From NCBI RefSeq assembly GCF_024181725.1, contig NZ_CP028908.1, positions 5,135,501 to 5,199,500 of the forward strand: 64,000 bases of DNA, given 5' to 3'. This DNA comes from Bradyrhizobium sp. WD16. Lineage in GTDB: Bacteria; Pseudomonadota; Alphaproteobacteria; Rhizobiales; Xanthobacteraceae. Made by a program: the position numbers and the translations under genes. The notes under the pieces are model-generated. The model did not search any database. It saw only the letters and a list, made by a program, of their open reading frames with translations, and was not told the origin of the DNA. Below are positions 62,993 through 64,000 of the stretch, in pieces (position 1 is the stretch's first letter; each line of letters begins with the position of its first letter).

Positions 62993-64000
62993 ATGTGGGA
63001 CATTCGTGCTGTTGTCATCTGCGGACTGATTGCGATGGGTTTTCTCGACACCGCCCGCGCCGATGGCCTGGCCCGGCGGGACTTCGACGTCACGACCGCG
63101 GACGGGGTCGGCATCCGTGTTCGCGAACTGCGGCCCGCCGCCGTCGACGCGGGACGCGAGCCTCTCATTCTGATCCATGGTGCGCGCGTTCCCGGGGTCG
63201 GCAGCTTCGATCTTCCGGTGTCCGGCGGTTCGCTGGCGGCGGATCTTGCCGAGCGCGCCCGACGGATCGTCTACGTCATGGACGCGCGCGGCTACGGCGG
63301 CTCGCAACGACCGGTGGCGCTCGACAGGCCGGCCGACAAGGCGCCTCCGCAGGCACGCGCCTTCGAGGTGGTCCGCGACATCGCCGCGGCGGTGTCGGCC
63401 GCAAAGGCGCAGGCAGGCCAAGGAACGGTCACCCTGCTCGGCTGGGCGACCGGCGGGATGTGGGCGGCCTTTTATGCTTCGCTTCACCCCGAGGACGTCG
63501 GCCACCTGGTGACGCTGAACGCCCTCTACGGCGGCGCAGCGCAGCATTCCCAGCTCGGGCCCGGCTCAGCGGTCAGCGATCCGCACCATCCCGATCGACT
63601 CAACCCGGCGATCGGCGCTTACGGACTCAACGACGCAGCCTCGCTGCTGCCGGGCTGGGACAGGTCGATCCCGATCGCCGACAAGGCCGCGTGGCGGGAC
63701 CCTGCCGTGCTCGCCGCCTATCAGGACGCCGCCCTGGCGAGCGACCCGCAATCGTCGCGCCGCACCCCGCCCGCGTTTCGCGCGCCGATGGGCGCGATCG
63801 AGGACAGCTTCTATCAGGCCGGCGGACGCCGGCTGTTCGATGCGTCCTCGATCACCGCGGCCCTGCTGATCATCCGCTCGGAGCGCGATTTCTGGAGCCG
63901 GCCGGAGGATGCTTCGAGCCTCGCCCATGATGCCGTGCACGCCGCTTCGGTGCGGTTGATCACCCTTGCGAATGCGACCCACTACGTCCACCTCGATCGG
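62993..64000 (+). CDS. alpha/beta hydrolase-fold protein (partial, Ala at nucleophile site)
   Basis: The gene runs off the right edge; 336 codons are present. A signal peptide (MWDIRAVVICGLIAMGFLDT, then ARADG) leads into an alpha/beta hydrolase: LILIHGARVPGVGSFDL (oxyanion region), VYVMDARGYGGSQRP, and LLGWATGGMWAAFYA at the nucleophile elbow, where GxSxG is expected but the third position is Ala (codon GCG). The segment LANATHYVHLDR carries the expected catalytic His. It is probably periplasmic. With Ala it may be inactive, or the elbow may be misjudged. Confidence 0.85.
   Translation, partial: MWDIRAVVICGLIAMGFLDTARADGLARRDFDVTTADGVGIRVRELRPAAVDAGREPLILIHGARVPGVGSFDLPVSGGSLAADLAERARRIVYVMDARGYGGSQRPVALDRPADKAPPQARAFEVVRDIAAAVSAAKAQAGQGTVTLLGWATGGMWAAFYASLHPEDVGHLVTLNALYGGAAQHSQLGPGSAVSDPHHPDRLNPAIGAYGLNDAASLLPGWDRSIPIADKAAWRDPAVLAAYQDAALASDPQSSRRTPPAFRAPMGAIEDSFYQAGGRRLFDASSITAALLIIRSERDFWSRPEDASSLAHDAVHAASVRLITLANATHYVHLDR

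Overview
The window reads as a high-GC alphaproteobacterial chromosome, most like the Hyphomicrobiales (Bradyrhizobium/Rhodopseudomonas-type). The reasons are the purF / SDR / der / YfgM-like / panB / NnrU order, lone TctC-type receptors, a Liv-type ABC operon, a DUF1127 protein, and palindromic intergenic repeats of the kind usual in that group. This placement is by gene content and order only. No rRNA or tRNA gene was found.

Layout. 1-18.8 kb is mostly housekeeping and transport: the end of purF, an SDR, der, an alanine-rich lipoprotein, a YfgM-like protein, panB, an NnrU-like membrane protein, two lone periplasmic binding proteins, a phytase-like esterase, a uridine-kinase-like gene bounded by 39-bp direct repeats, prfC, a PiT/DUF47 phosphate transporter pair and a livG-livF-livK-livH-livM operon. 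19-31 kb holds a D-amino-acid-dehydrogenase-like flavoprotein, a chemotaxis-receptor remnant, a TetR regulator divergent from a three-gene RND efflux operon, a nitroreductase, and a WYL regulator divergent from a GST across a perfect operator-like palindrome. 30.9-38.2 kb carries a tightly overlapping six-gene minus-strand cluster (thermostable-hemolysin-family protein, AMP-forming ligase, TenA/heme-oxygenase-like protein, SDR, TPR protein, methyltransferase). It is divergent from an OmpR/EnvZ-type two-component pair and looks like a small-molecule pathway.

38-55 kb is the accessory, decaying part. It contains repeated CTAG-bounded double-hairpin elements (five copies of one sequence type, one intact and one degenerate copy of another), a 13-unit tandem repeat of about 205 bp covering 2.7 kb, two genes interrupted by the hairpin elements, an orphan nuoB, a glycosyltransferase and a HerA/DUF87 ATPase. 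In both interrupted genes, removing the element down to one CTAG restores the reading frame exactly. I regard this element family as the most notable signal in the window.

55-57.7 kb is a two-gene convergent island: a protein with a HEPN-like R-x4-H motif and an unknown 261-aa protein. It is flanked by about 93-bp imperfect direct repeats and may be a defence or toxin-type module. 57.8-64 kb holds SoxR with a classic SoxR box and 19-bp promoter spacer upstream of a monooxygenase, several broken genes (GFA fragment, frameshifted GNAT, internally deleted GyrI-like gene), a PadR regulator with a perfect palindrome, a PaaI thioesterase, a Rieske ferredoxin, an unknown 250-aa protein, and an alpha/beta hydrolase that runs off the end and has Ala at the usual nucleophile position.
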